Positions 10,639 through 23,700 of a stretch of 32,018 bases of DNA are shown in pieces. The DNA comes from Lingula anatina (taxonomy: Eukaryota; Brachiopoda; Lingulata; Lingulida; Lingulidae). A model generated the notes under the pieces. The model was not told the DNA's origin, did no database searches, and saw nothing but the letters and a program-made list of their open reading frames with translations. Position 1 is the stretch's first letter. Every line of letters starts with the position of its first letter. The stretch spans positions 1 through 32,018 of the forward strand of contig NW_019775458.1 in assembly GCF_001039355.2 (NCBI RefSeq), read 5' to 3'. The translations under genes and the position numbers were made by a program.

Positions 10639-11722
10639 ACATTGTATGTATTTTATATTCACCTTGTAATTAAACTAAGCATGGATGTGTTATCAAAATT
10701 GGACTGTACTGGCATGAAAGTGCCACATATCAAAGGCCTCCCTGGTCAATATACTATATCAATTAAAATTACCTGTTAAATTTTAATACATCTGCAGAAT
10801 GTTTAAGTAAAAGAGCTTCAAAATTTTTCAACCTTCTGAACCTCTTGGATCCGCCTGAGATTTTACCTCAATAAATTATTTGTATATTTAGTTGGATTAG
10901 TTTTTTTTTTCATATATTGTGTTGTAATGTCTTGCACATATGGCATTTATCTTTTCACATACAGTTCCCAGTCATGTAAATATAATTAAACCCCGCAAAT
11001 TCAGTACATAGATGTATGGACGATCTCTACAATAGGACTTTTACAGTGATTTTCTTATAATTATATATAGTCCACGAAAATATGGTAGTGGTGACAGCTA
11101 CTGGTTCTGTACCCGGTATATCCCATTTCTCAGAATGAGTCAATTACATAGCATTAACATAACAATAGACAGGTGAGCGAACTCTCCCTATCTAAACCAA
11201 TAACATCCCGAAAAGGTTGACTGGGGATAGCGTTAGGTTTTTTATTTGCAATGAGGGGTTTTAAGACACATAAAAAATATTGGTTGAATTATCTGTACCA
11301 GGCAAGAGCTAGGAAAATCATTTTATCAATTAAATGTAATTTGTAGTGTTATATATTTGCAGCTTTCTTGATAATGATAACAACAGCAACTCCTCTGTCA
11401 AAATGTGACATATGTGATGCAATTTACATAACAATAAGTAGCTCAGCGCAGTGAGAACTGTCTTCTTGACTGGTCACTTGACAGTTGGACCCTGTAAGAA
11501 GACGCAGAATATAGGAGTGATGCAGAAGTCGCAGAGAAGGACATTTCATTTGGCTTGCACGTTGGAACGTCTTTCTAAGGTGGGTCCCCTTTAAAATGTT
11601 TCTTGTGAGCAAAATTTCTTCTTCAAGTATATAAAAAGACGTTAAGTTAAATCTGGAGTCAGCATAATTTGTCAGAGCAAATTTTTGCATTTGCATAGGG
11701 GCTTCTTTCTTCTTGCCATTCA

Positions 11723-11892
11723 CAGGGGCGGATTTAGGCCGTCTTCTGGGTCTTCCGGAAGACGGTCAGATTTTCAAGTTTACATTGACGGGCATCTATT
11801 TTTTTTTCTGTCGGAAGACGGTAAAAAATGGGGGATGACGCAACAAAGATAATTTGGAAGACTGTCAGATAACATCTCTGGATCCGCCACTG
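11723..11892. mobile_element. MITE-like element, about 170 bp, 17-bp terminal inverted repeats
   Basis: The left end CAGGGGCGGATTTAGGC matches the reverse complement of the right end, CAGTGGCGGATCCAGAG, at 12 of 17 positions. The interior holds an inverted repeat of CCGTCTTC and GGAAGACGG. CAGTGGCGGATCCAG-type ends are common on non-autonomous DNA transposons of invertebrates. No coding capacity; no clear target-site duplication was seen. Confidence 0.65.
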
Positions 11893-13983
11893 ATTTGAGG
11901 TTGAACTAGCTTTGGATTTGTCAGGAGCTTGTTTTAATTCATACGTTTACGGAGTGGGTAGAATAGACTCTTTATCGCTAATAATTAAATGCTCTTTGTA
12001 CCAAGGATGTTTCTTGCCGTTTATACTTTGGTGTTTTAACTAGTTCAGATTACCGGGTACACGTAATATCCTATTATATTGCCTGTTCTAAACTTCCAGT
12101 TTGCCGGATAATTAACTCGATCTAGCTACATCAGAAACTGGTCTGTATTTCGTTTGAATTTAAAAATCACGTTTTCATGTTTGCAACTGAAGCAGATGAA
12201 CGAGAGGGAATTAAAAAGAAGCTTTTGAAATGACACAAATTTCTTAAAATCCAATGGCTATTTTTTTCGGAGTTTTTAAAGTAACCTAATACTTTTACAT
12301 ATAATAGAAGCAGGGTGGGTACCATTCATTAAATAGAATTTGCTATTCACGAAAAACTGAAATATGCATTAGATCATTAGCCTTTTAGACTGTAAAAGTT
12401 TGCCTTAATCGGTGTTGTAATAATCCGTTCCTTGGAAGAATCGCTCCATTCGTTACCAGTAGTCTTTAATTTAAGAATACTGTCCAAAAGAATTGGTTTT
12501 GTCACCAGGTATTCCTTGTCATTCCTCTTAGAGTGGAATAGAATTTACTGTACAATATTTACAAATATTTGTTGAAAAATATCGAAGAATTTTGAAACTT
12601 GAACTACATACCCATTTACATGTCGATCTTTCTTCCGTTTGATGTTCAGCCAGCCTCAGTGTTTTAAACATGAGTGTAAATCGTTCCATTTTAGTGAATT
12701 TATCTTAGTTAGAATTTTATAGCATAGGAATATTATATAGATGTTTACGCTATTGCTTTTAAAACGTTATTTTGATATTTCAGAACTGCCAGCCTTTGCC
12801 GAGATCCTGCAAAATGCACGTGCGTCTGATAGACGCTTCGGTACTCTTCTGGTCGCATTTTGGAACCGGACGCAGACACACATACACATGCACGCTCAAA
12901 CACGCGCTCACACACCTGTCGCACATGCAATATGGTGAATACTGTGCATGTTCTTACAATGATTTCCAAAAATTTTAGGCCTACGTATCATATTTGAGCA
13001 TATTGAAAGGGTGTACAAAGATTGAACTCAAACTGTACTCAGAAATCAATCATTTTCATAATCAGACTTTACACTAGGAGATGATCAGGTTTTTTTTTAA
13101 AAGGATACCTCGAGACAAGCTCGGATGCATGTGATTCCATTTGAAACCCATTTAGCTTTTCTCTGATAACATTTCATTTTACAGTTGTGTGATTATTTTA
13201 CACGCCATAATGTTATTTTCAGTATGTGCATATCATAATGTTCAAACTTGAAAGTAAAAGTAAAATTTTGAAAACTACACTGTTGGTGTTATTTTCTGTT
13301 CAGACTGAAGAACAATTTATAAATTAAATGCACTTTTTGGGCGGTTTTCGGTTTGCTCTCAAAGACGGAAATAAACATTGAATAAGTATTGAATTTTCAG
13401 AACATATTATCTACGTGATTACTTAATTTCAGATTAAAAAAATTGCTTTTAGATGTCGTGCAAATTGAATAAACATTGAGTTCACGTTGAGAAAGATGCA
13501 AGGTTGGTTCTGGTCACGCGTGCAGATCATTCCAGTGCAAATTGCCAAAATTCAGCATTGCGTCTCGGCCTATATCATACACCGTAATGTGTATATACAA
13601 ATATACAGTATAGATGATATTTTAGAATTGAATGGAAAAATGACAAATTTTGAATCTTTAATTTATTTGGGCACTATTTATAGGTATCGATTTCTCTGAG
13701 TAAAAAAGCACGAAAAATAGTTTTTAAATTCCAGTACAAAAAAATAACGCTACCCAAAACGATTTTTACATGTCCGTAATTTAAAGTGGCAAATAAAAAT
13801 GGATCGTATGTAAGTCCTTTGATTTTCCTCACTGTCCTTTAACGATGTGAATCCGCTTGAGAATATCTTCACTCTTATTCATATTTTGTTTTAAAGTTTG
13901 TCCTTAAAATTATCAGATAAAAAAAGCACATTTTATAGTTTGGAATCTGTGTGGTTTGTGTGATTGCATTGCTATGGGTATCN

Positions 13984-14388
13984 GAGGGGTGGCAGGTGGG
14001 GCGAGTCCATTTTGCAGAAGGGGTGACAGGTGGGGTGAGTCTATTTCGCAGGAGGGGTGACAGGTGGGGTGAGTCCATTTCACTGGAGGGGTGACAGGTG
14101 GGGCGAGTCCATTCCACTCGAGGGGTGACAGGTGGGGCGAGTCCATTTTGCAGGAGGGGTAGCAGGTGGGGCGAGTCCATTTCACTTAGGGGTGACAGGT
14201 GGGGAGAGTTCATTTCACTGTAGGGGTGGCAGGTGGGGCGAGTCAATTTCACAGGAGGGGTGGCAGGTGGGGTGAGTCCATTCCAATGGAGGGGTATCAG
14301 GTTGGGCTAGTCCATTCCACTTGAGGGGTGACAGGTAGGGAGAGTCCATTAAAATGAGGGGTGTTAGGTGGGGTTGGTGTAATTTGTC
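13984..14388. repeat. Minisatellite, about 12 units of 34 bp
   Basis: The unit is close to GAGGGGTGACAGGTGGGG followed by CGAGTCCATTTCACTG. Units start at 13984, 14018, 14052 and so on, with point variants and small indels toward the right end. The + strand is strongly G-rich, with repeated GGGG and GG runs that could form G-quadruplexes. An ambiguous base (n) sits at 13983, right at the array edge. Because 34 is not a multiple of 3, the His/Pro-rich open frames over it on - are not a plausible protein. Confidence 0.95.
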
Positions 14389-15489
14389 ACATAACACCAT
14401 CAAAAGCAAAAATAAGAGGAAACAAGTAAGGAGAAAATTATAATGGAACTATACCACACGAAAAGGACAATTTATTTAAAAAAGCAATGTTTTGAGGAGA
14501 AAAGGATATCAACTTGAAAAGCATTTAAAAAACTACTAGGCCTTAATATTTGCTATTCAAAATTTAACAGTTAACCTTACATTTTACTGTGCTTATACAT
14601 TATGGGGAATAAGAATATAAGATTAGCCTTAAAACACGATTGAATTAGGTATATTTCAAAAATAAATTGAGGAAGGAAACTTTTTTTCAAAGAACAGGAA
14701 TGGAAAAATGTGGTCAATCTTATACAATCAGTAAATAAAGGCTCAATTTTTGGACAAATTAAACTGTTGACATAAATTTTGCGTCAGGATATCTCCCTTT
14801 TTCATTATTCTATTCAGTATTGAAGAAGTCGTCAATTTTAAATCAATTTTCCGTAGCAAACGCCAGAACACGTCAAAATGGACCTTTGTACTACATTAAG
14901 GTAATTGGAAAATAGATGTTATTCAGGAGGACGAATGGATTTGTTCCAAGGGTTATTTAACTCTAATTTTGAGAATGGATTTTCAAAATACAATATTGTA
15001 AATTTATAATTTAAGCATCATTGTGGGTTGTTGGAATAAAACTTTTAGTGACATTCTTTTAGTGGATAAAGATATTTCAAACGCTTAAATTTCATTACAA
15101 ATTGTGCATATTAACAAAGCTTTTAAACAATTTCATTTTTAGATTTCTTAAGGTACAATTGAAAAATCGCACGATCGTCAAGTTCTCAAACAATTATCAC
15201 ATCTATATAATAACCTATTTCCCTTATAATCACTTTTATCTTCATCGTCATAATTTCAAATCAAAAGTAAAATTCGTAGAATTTAAAAATTATTTTATTA
15301 AGTCTGAATATAATAGGTGCATTAATGGGCTTTTAGGTCCTCCATGTGAACCAAAGGCTAAGTGGCTTGCAGGTATCTGTTGTGCAGTAGCTCGGTGCGC
15401 TCCTGAAATTGGAAAAAAAAGGATGTTCACAATTATGACTACACGGACAGACCTTAAAAGTACGACTATCATATTTTTAACTAGAAATG

Positions 15490-15727
15490 CACTCCAAGAG
15501 CGCAGACCTCCACCAAAGCAGCAATTTTTGATTATTATTGATTATTGACTGATTATTGATCCGGATCACCACCAAAAACTAATCATCTGTTTCTTGGCCA
15601 ACTTCTGACAGTTCCTGAAAATTTCATCAAAATCGGCCCATTACTTTTTGAGTTATGTTAATGACAGAAAGACAGACAGACAAACAAACAAACAGGGGTG
15701 AAAACATAACCTCTTGGCGGAGGTAAA
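15490..15727. mobile_element. MITE-like element with ACCTCCRCCAA ends
   Basis: The left end has ACCTCCACCAA (15506-15516) and the right end TTGGCGGAGGT (15714-15724); these are inverted repeats with one mismatch. The interior holds a segment about failed-hit phrases typical of this dispersed family (GAAAATTTCATCAAAATCGG near 15620) and a CAGA/CAAA run. From general knowledge, similar sequences are dispersed in many marine animal genomes. It does not encode protein. Confidence 0.6.
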
Positions 15728-16326
15728 TATTACAGAGGAGGGACACTTATAACTGACTTGTTGAGAGTGTTTATTGTCTTAAGTTCAGGATTAGTATCAA
15801 TGTTTGAAATCGAGGTTGCCTTAAGACAAATTTATAGTCTAAGAAGATTTAATGATAAATCTTAATGATTTTACTTTGCTGAAAATGAAACCTTGAAAAC
15901 ACAACTTCTTTCGATTTCAGAGGATATTATCGAACGTAATAATATCTATAATCATTATGCAACACGTATTGTGGCTGTATATGATTTTGACGGATTCCGA
16001 GAAGTGCAAAAGATCTCATTTACAAATTCTCTATATTGCAAATAAATTGGATGCCAGTACAATCAATTTTCAATAAAGTTGTCATGGATGTTAACCAAAC
16101 GGTACACCAGATACGACAGGTAAACTGTATAAAAAGTTCTATTAATCATTGTGAAATGAGCAACTGGTAAGCTACTGTGCGTGTGCTTTGTGTTATATAC
16201 AGCATACTTACCTCACAATAAGATTTTTCAGAGCATAATCTTAATTAAAACAGGTAGCCCAAGTCCCACCTGAAACAAATGTGAGAACTATTATAACTAC
16301 ATGAAACCTTACACTTGTTTAAGACA

Positions 16327-16409
16327 CAAAACAAAGAAACAAACAAACAAACAAACAAACAATCGAACCACACACACACACACACACAAAACAAAGAAAC
16401 AAACAAAAA
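16327..16409. repeat. AAAC and CA microsatellite
   Basis: AAAC repeats, an interruption at about 16362, a (CA)n run, then more AAAC-like repeats. Confidence 0.9.
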
Positions 16410-17648
16410 GCAATAATAGTTTACAGCTCAAAACATAAGGGTCACAGCATTGCTGGCACACCTTAATCAAGTACACAAAATCTTCAAAAGTAGAAATGTA
16501 CAACAACAGGTTTAACACTAGAAAAAGGACAAAAACCGAACAGAGACAATATTAACCATAAAATTATTTTCATAAAAGGGATTTTAATTTCTCTAAAATC
16601 ATCGTAATTGTTGTCAAGAGAGTCGTTTGAATTGTTGAAAGAATTTGACCATAAATTGGTGCAAACGTTGAGGGGACGAACAGTCTTTAAACTGTTGAAC
16701 AAGCATTATAATCATTGTTTTTTGCGGTATTGCTTACATTTAAGTGAACAGCCATTTTGAATAAGGTCACAAATGCCCTATTCATTGATCAAGGTCATAC
16801 AAAAGTGTTCAAACAGAAATAAAAATCCCGCAGAGCTAAAAAGATTTCAAGCAAACTTAAGATTTCATCTTCAGTTGAGAGCTCCTTTCCTCCTGTACGT
16901 TTGATGCACCAAAGCGTTGCAACACTTATTTTGAACTAATATATTAATTCTAATGTTCTGAGTGTCATACAGCGTACAAGTAACGATGAACATAAGCCCT
17001 AATATTACAAAGAGCCGAGTTGCTATATATTTGTTGTATTCGGTGACGGAGGTTACTTAAAAAGTAGTGATACTTACAAATCGATGTATTTGCTTTCACT
17101 CCATCATAAAGCTCGACCTTGCGACTGCACCACACAAAATGTTGTTGCGTCCTCACCCAACTGTGTCTAACTGCCAAGTGACTATAATGGAAGACAGCTC
17201 TCACTAACGATGAGCAACTTATTATTATGCAAATTACAACAGGCATGTCCCATTTTGGGTGAGAGGTTGGGACTGAAACTGTTCACGGCTGAAATACATG
17301 AAGACATGTCTGAAGTTCACTTTTTTGTCGAAATAAACTAATTCCACGTAACAGTTAACTACTTCCACAAAACTTAACGCCAGAGGAAAAGGGTGAATGT
17401 TGTTCATTCTTTTTAAAACGATAAATGGATGAACCCATAAACCTGTCACCTATATAGAGAGACACATAATAAAATAGTTGAATCCGAGTACCTTTGGTTT
17501 CAAGTGCCGCTAAACAAGAAATAAATACCGATAAACCCACGTCCTAATATAAACCACCTACAGATAGATATGATGTCTCGATAAAGCCACATACTTATAC
17601 GTCCAAATAACGATTTATATAAATACCGATAGATAAATACCGTAATGG

Positions 17649-17672
17649 AAAAAAAAAAAAAAAAAAAAAAAA
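17649..17672. repeat. A-run (24 bp)
   Basis: An uninterrupted A homopolymer. No retrotransposon body is recognisable next to it. Confidence 0.9.
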
Positions 17673-18472
17673 CGTAACATCTGCCACGCAATACAACTCG
17701 GGACTCAGGCAATTGAATTTACATGCAAAATTCTTTACAACGTTCAAGATTGCACATTGTTACTATCTCACAGTAATATAATGGCAAGAGTCGCTATCAA
17801 AATAACATGGGGCCATTTAATTTTCGTCGTAAGATTGGTCGACTTAAACCAACGTTGCGAAACAATCAATTTCTACAATAATCGGTCATTATCCAGCTTC
17901 TCGACCACTGCCATAGTTTGTGAGAAATACAAATAAAAACCACATGGTTATCGTCAATGCGTTAGGTGCAACGTGGTGTTGAGCAAGACACATTCTATAT
18001 GCACTATTTTGAGTTCAGTAAAGATTCATTTTATGGTTTATTAATTTTTTGTTTATTTGTTTGTTTAAGAAGTGATACTTGCCATTTTTTATTTGTTGTT
18101 TTTTTATAGGCACCGTTGATAATTTTTTGACTCCTTTTGTATAACGTGAAAGCTGTCGGTTGCCACACCCACCGCATAACTGTTTTTTCACATTGCTTTT
18201 TTGTCCCTCCTGGAGTCCGTTTGCACTAGATTTCTAAATAAAGAAATGAATACTAATAATCCATATCCTGTTTTTCATTTTTGTTACCCTCTTTACTATC
18301 ATATTTGCACTTTGCAAAGGAAAGTAGGTAACACAAACAATTATTATTCGAATAGGAGCGTGGAAACTTTTTGAAGCCCTGTGCCTACATGGTCAATAAC
18401 AGATTGAGAGGGGGGCACTGCTAAGGTCCTTTCCCCATTCTACCTTCCAAAAACGGTATAACGAGCAAAACG

Positions 18473-18511
18473 AAAAAAAAAAAACAAAAAAAAAAAAAAA
18501 AAAAAAAAAAA
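18473..18511. repeat. A-rich run with one C
   Basis: An A homopolymer of nearly 40 bp broken by a single C, just outside the left edge of the tandem duplication. No element is recognisable beside it. Confidence 0.9.
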
Positions 18512-19245
18512 TTATACTATAATAAAATTCTCCCAGCTCTTCTTTTGTGTTACATGACATTGTACATGTACCTTTTCAAAGCAAAATTAAGCGATGCAAC
18601 TTTTGAACAATTCGTCACCCTCACTGCTTTGTTAAAATCCTGTGTGCCTGTAAGATAAACATTTTCTCGAAATGAAATTTGAGGATTTCAGTTGCAATAA
18701 ACATCTTCATATTGCTGATAAAATGTACAGAATGAATCATTTCAATAATTTAAAATTCATCAAAGTGGAAACTGATAACGGAATACTTCAATAAGTTTGT
18801 TCATGTCTTTAGTATATTATATGTACTTGTAGGCCCCAAATAAGCATAAGTAATAATTTAACAATAAAGCATACAGCATACAGCAAATTTCATGGCTTGG
18901 TTATTTTATATAGGGCTACTAGTGAGCATGAATAAGAACAGTGTATTGCGAGATCGGTAAGATCTTGTTATTTTGACAAATGTGATTGAAAACAGATTTT
19001 TTTCCAGAAAATATTTTGATGAATTTTGAGCTGAAGATGAATCAAAAGATTCATTTACGTTCGTGACACGGATTTAGTTTTTCCCTCAGTGGCAACAAAG
19101 TGGCACGGTGACGATATTGGAGAATGAACAGGGGAGTAGAGAAAGAGGGAACTGCAGTATGATTTGAATGAAAACGATCGCCAAAAGATCTGTCAATCAA
19201 ATAATGTAAAATATTGTCTTGTCATGATTAAAAATCTCTTTTTCT

Positions 19246-19274
19246 GGGGCCGGGGTTGGGAGGGGGGGGGGGGA
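19246..19274. repeat. G-run
   Basis: GGGGCCGGGGTTGGG followed by a G homopolymer of 12. It is G-quadruplex prone. The second duplication unit has a similar G-run at 25995-26007. Confidence 0.8.
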
Positions 19275-19526
19275 GTTGCAAACATATTAACTGGTAACAT
19301 GAATCCATAGCGCATACAAAACAACCACGTCTGCGTGTCATGTGGCAGAAATGGAGAAAAATGATCTGGCGACTTTATAGTGCATGCAGATTATTCCACC
19401 CTTCTCTGTACTTTTCTTTAAATCATAAATCCATCATCGTTGAAGGGTAACCTCATTATTCTAGTACACTTTATATAGATTAGGTAAAAGATGAATGTCA
19501 TTGGCAAAGTAGTGCTCAAAGAAACA

Positions 19527-19532
19527 TTTATT
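19527..19532 (-). terminator. Candidate poly(A) signal of collagen copy 1
   Basis: TTTATT (AATAAA on -) in a segment, CATTTATTATTTGCTTGAA, that is conserved in the second unit at 26261-26266. That conservation is the only support. Confidence 0.35.
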
Positions 19533-20329
19533 ATTTGCTTGAAAGTGATATTACAGTTGAATGATCTTTTGAAATTCCATACTAACAAAGTTTGCACAAT
19601 GTTTACATTCTTTAATTTAAGAGTTTCCATAAGAGACAATAATTGCTTAATATATGGAAACTTCTCACATTAAGTTAGTCCATATCAGATGTTTTGAGTA
19701 TAGCCCGTTAGCTTAATTTTGTTTAATTTTTTTTAAATCTGAATATTGTCCATAAACTGCACCAGACTATGCAACATTATAGTTCTAAAATATGTTAATC
19801 GATTGGTGAAGCGCAAAATAACACTGTCAAATTATCAAAATTAGAACCCACTAGTAAGAATTTTGGCCATGATTGTATAAATTTTTGTAAAAGTCAAATA
19901 ACTAAAATTGTTGGACAAACTTACGTTTTTGAAATAACTAAATGGTCCCTCCACTAAAAAAGAATAGTGGTAATCGACTTTTATTTTGCTCAACCAGAGC
20001 ACGGTAAAATGTGGTAAATTTGGCATACAACTCAATGTTGGCGCAAGTCTGGGTACAGATGACATTCCGTTTAATAACAATAACTACTCCGCATGTTTGC
20101 TTATCATTCTTTACATCCTTCACAACATTATGCCGTGTTAAGTTTTTTTCCAGGTGCTGTATGTAAACACTAAGGGTCAGATATACATGTATCATTATAT
20201 CGGGTTGCGAGAAAATGATATTTAGCGTGATTTTATTATTGCCTTTTACTTGTATTGTTTTCTGGAATGATAGCAGCATGGCGTCTAAAATACCAGGTTA
20301 TGGATCTGAATACAGTATGAACTTAATAT

Positions 20330-20352
20330 GAGAGAGAGAGAGAGAGAGAGAG
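20330..20352. repeat. GA microsatellite
   Basis: About 11 GA repeats in the 3' flank of collagen copy 1. Unit 2 has only a short trace (GAGAGGAAGAGAGAG near 26861). Confidence 0.9.
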
Positions 20353-20727
20353 CACAAGAATGAAAGATGAAAAGAAGAAAGAGAAACAGAAAACGTTCTG
20401 GATATTGTGGCGAATCCCAACATACACAAAACGTTTTTATAACTTTACCATAACGTTTATATAATCATAATCAAAAACCATATAGATCTTTAAGAAATTA
20501 ATAAGTTATCATAATGGTGATCCTAAAGTAGAACTTCATAGATGCATCATCATGATAACTTTAAAAAACAGAAAGAAGGAAAGAAAAAAAAAAAAACGTC
20601 ACAGCAACGTTTAAATAGCTTTCTGAGTTAGCTGGGAAGCTCTCATGACCCAATGGTGAAAAAAATATTTTAAAGATTCCAAACTGTTGCAAGTCACAAA
20701 ATTGCGTGTTATTTGACCACATTTCAC

Positions 20728-23700
20728 CTACTTGGAGCACACAACGCAGGTCAGCTCTCTCCCTTCAACATAATTTGGGCATGGGAGAGCTTGACCACAT
20801 TTGGCTTGAACCACATAGAAAAGAGCACCATTTGTGTTTTTTTCTCCTCCTCTAATTCCTTCTGGAGCCTCATCAAGACAGACAAATTCAGTTCTGTAAG
20901 ACGTATAGAATTGGGCAACCAAGTATCCGTGATATTCCAGTGTCCACTCGGCAGGACACGTCTTCCAGGCTGGAATCATCACATGACTGGTGCGGTTCTG
21001 GGTGTAACAAACAGCACATGGAGCATCTTGGTCCTTAAAATTCTTGCCTCCAAAATTGGTCCTCTGGAAAGGATCATTGGAGTAGTGTCCCATTTCGTAC
21101 TCTGTGCCGTGAATGGTAGGGCCAGAGTTCTGGATTCCATCTTGATATTTGCCCCACTGCGGGTCGTGAGGGAGACAGACGTAGTTGCTAGCGCCACCTT
21201 GATGCCAAGCATGGGAACCAGCAGTATAACCTACAAAACAAAATTAGAAGACGCAATGCCATGACTACTAATACATGTATTAGGAATACGTCATGTATTT
21301 TAGGCTAAAATGAAATATCAGATGGATTTAGTTATTGCGTATTAATAAGCAGAATGAATTACTTATCGTTTTAAACCTCAGTGTTATAAATCGTTTGTCT
21401 GTAGTTTTTGTAAAGATTTTTTTTGTAAATCTTAATTACCTTCATAAAGAAGTTTAGAAGAAGCACCACACTTAGTTCTCCCCCATCTAGTGTACACTGA
21501 TCCGCCACCTGTCGTATTAGGTGGTAAACCTATCAGAAAAAATCAACAATCTGCAATTTTTTAAGTTGTTTAACGTCATCTTCTAATGTTTATATCAGAT
21601 GGTGAACATGTGAAAAACGTTTTCAATAGAAAACTTTTTTTTCAATTACTCATAATTTCTAAAGATGCTTTGGTCTATGCATATGAAACCCGTTTATGCT
21701 GGACAATGTCAAATATACATATAGCTCAAACAAGAAAAAGAAAGTTTACCATGTTCTTTTATAAGTTGTTTTATTTGGTCGTCTGTCATAGAAGGACCAG
21801 GTGGGCCAGCGGGACCGAGAGGACCCTATCAACAACACAAAATGAACATCAATTACTGTGAACATTTTCAACAATGCCCTTTATTTCACATTCAGCATTT
21901 TACTCAAGTAAACGTCTTACAAACTCTATAATAAATATATCTCCAATGCCTTCCAAATGAGAACTTCCCAGCGCCACAAATCAACCCACATGTGTGTGTG
22001 ACATACAGGGGTATACATCACGAAGGTTATGTTCCCTTACTTGTACCTAAAATTGGAATTATTCAAAGGAAGTGTAAAATACGTGGCTTAACAAGAGTCA
22101 ATTGAGGGGGAGCGGGAAAGGTGAGGTAGATGGCAAAATTCAATCGACCCGTGGTCGTCACTGTTGAAAGCGTGTCACCGTTCGAGCATCTCCCGTGGCA
22201 CTAGTTTCTGGTTGGTAAGAATCGTTAAAAACACGAAACTACAAACTTGACACTAACTTTCGTGCTTTTAATGGGTGAAATCTTGGTAAATGAATGAATT
22301 ATCAGGAAACGCAAATCAAGTGAATTAAAACAAGCCAGCACAGCTGCTAAATGTGAAAATATAATATAGAAAAAAGGAAGAAAAAATAGGTTATTTTGTC
22401 TATTATGGATGCAATATTACATAATGCTCAACAACATTTTCACCGCCAAATTTTAATCATGCCGCAAAGATAACAAAGTCATGCAGAATAAGGTAATGAA
22501 ATAGGCCTTTAATCCCATGAGAGTTCAAAGTTATTCACTAGATATGCCGATGTGTGAAAAATAAAAAATGGGTTTCTGTCATAAAACACAATTTTAACAA
22601 CATAAAGACCTCCATTTTCAACAGGTAACATATACTTCCAGGACAAGGTATAATACATATGGTTTCAGGTCCATGGGGTTTTAAAGTTATACATTGAAAA
22701 CGACGACGCCGGGCACAGGAGTTGGCAAGATGTACAGAGAAAATGTGTCTGTACAATAAAATATCATATACCCAATTTCTCACCTGGAGATCTTTTCCGT
22801 TTTGGCCATGTAAACCATCTCTGCCATCTTTGCCTGGTTTGCCCTCTGTCCCAGGATTACCGTCTCTGCCGGGATTCCCATCTCTGCCAGGATTTCCATT
22901 ATTGCCTGGCGTCCCATCTCTGCCAGGATTTCCATCATTTCCGGGCTTCCCATCATCGCCAGGATTCCCATCTGTGCCTGGATTCCCATCATTCCCAGGT
23001 GTACCATCTCTGCCATCTCTACTTGGGAGTCCCCTGCATGCCCGGGGGCACACGACAGCTGAGAGAAGGCAAAAAGGGAATTATTTAAAAATTGCCATTA
23101 ATAATGATTATTATTTTTTATGCTTTTTAAGAAAATAAAACAGTATTGTAATACAAACACCGAATTTTTTGGTAAAGCGACTTCAAAATAACTTTATCAG
23201 ACAATCAGGTAAAAATAAAATCACTTCAAAAGTATGGATTTCTGTTAAATTTTGTATTAAATAATAAAAAAGGAACCAAAGAACGCAGTCGATACTCCTA
23301 CAAAATCATGAATTCAGTTATGAGGCTAATAATACAAGTACAACAGGTATGGATTTGGACATTACCGGCAAAGTGCATATATAAAACCACAATTATTTCT
23401 TCAAATAAAACAATATAATTACATATATTTTAAATTTCACCTACTCTGAATAGTCTCTGTGCCAGATGCGTCGTTATAATGATTATCATTCATTGGTGAC
23501 AATAATTTTGATTTGACGTCCTTTTCATTGGGGTGATCATTTAGGATTGACTGTAGGCTGTGCAAAGAATCCTGGAAAATCATGAGTCACGGTTTTTTTA
23601 TGACTTTTAACTTTTCGCAAAAAATATAGCACCTGCAAATGTGAAGGATCTTGATTGGATATGATATTTAATGACAGATATATCACCTATCAGTAAAGTT

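Larger units (their letters stand above)
10640..18590. other. Long intergenic region without supported genes
   Basis: About 8 kb of AT-rich DNA. Open frames here are short, have no recognisable domain and are mostly explained by repeats. It contains two MITE-like elements (11723-11892, 15490-15727), a 34-bp minisatellite (13984-14388), an AAAC/CA microsatellite (16327-16409) and A-runs (17649-17672, 18473-18511). The rest shows nothing that I can name. Confidence 0.6.

Noticed and set aside
12782-12940. GC-richer patch after a TTTCAG acceptor-like site, possible exon
   Set aside because: Two frames are open, neither is recognisable, no donor or partner exon is evident, and the end is CA-rich simple sequence.
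13984-14388. CRISPR-like array
   Set aside because: Units are contiguous and similar along their whole length, with no unique spacers; the genome is animal.
13875-14409. His/Pro-rich open frames on - over the minisatellite
   Set aside because: The unit of 34 bp shifts frame every copy, there is no start or splice context, and several frames are open equally.
15102-15548. Open frame of 148 residues on +
   Set aside because: It runs through AT-rich DNA into a MITE-like element, with Asn/Ile/Lys-rich composition and no domain.
20713-21264. Open frame of 183 residues on + (and 187 residues at 26959-27522)
   Set aside because: Antisense of the last collagen exon, with no domain and no splice support. 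Its conservation in both copies follows from the real exon.
22722-23138. Leu/Pro/Ser-rich repeat frame on + (and 28795-29205)
   Set aside because: Antisense of the Gly-X-Y collagen exon; its periodicity comes from the collagen codons.
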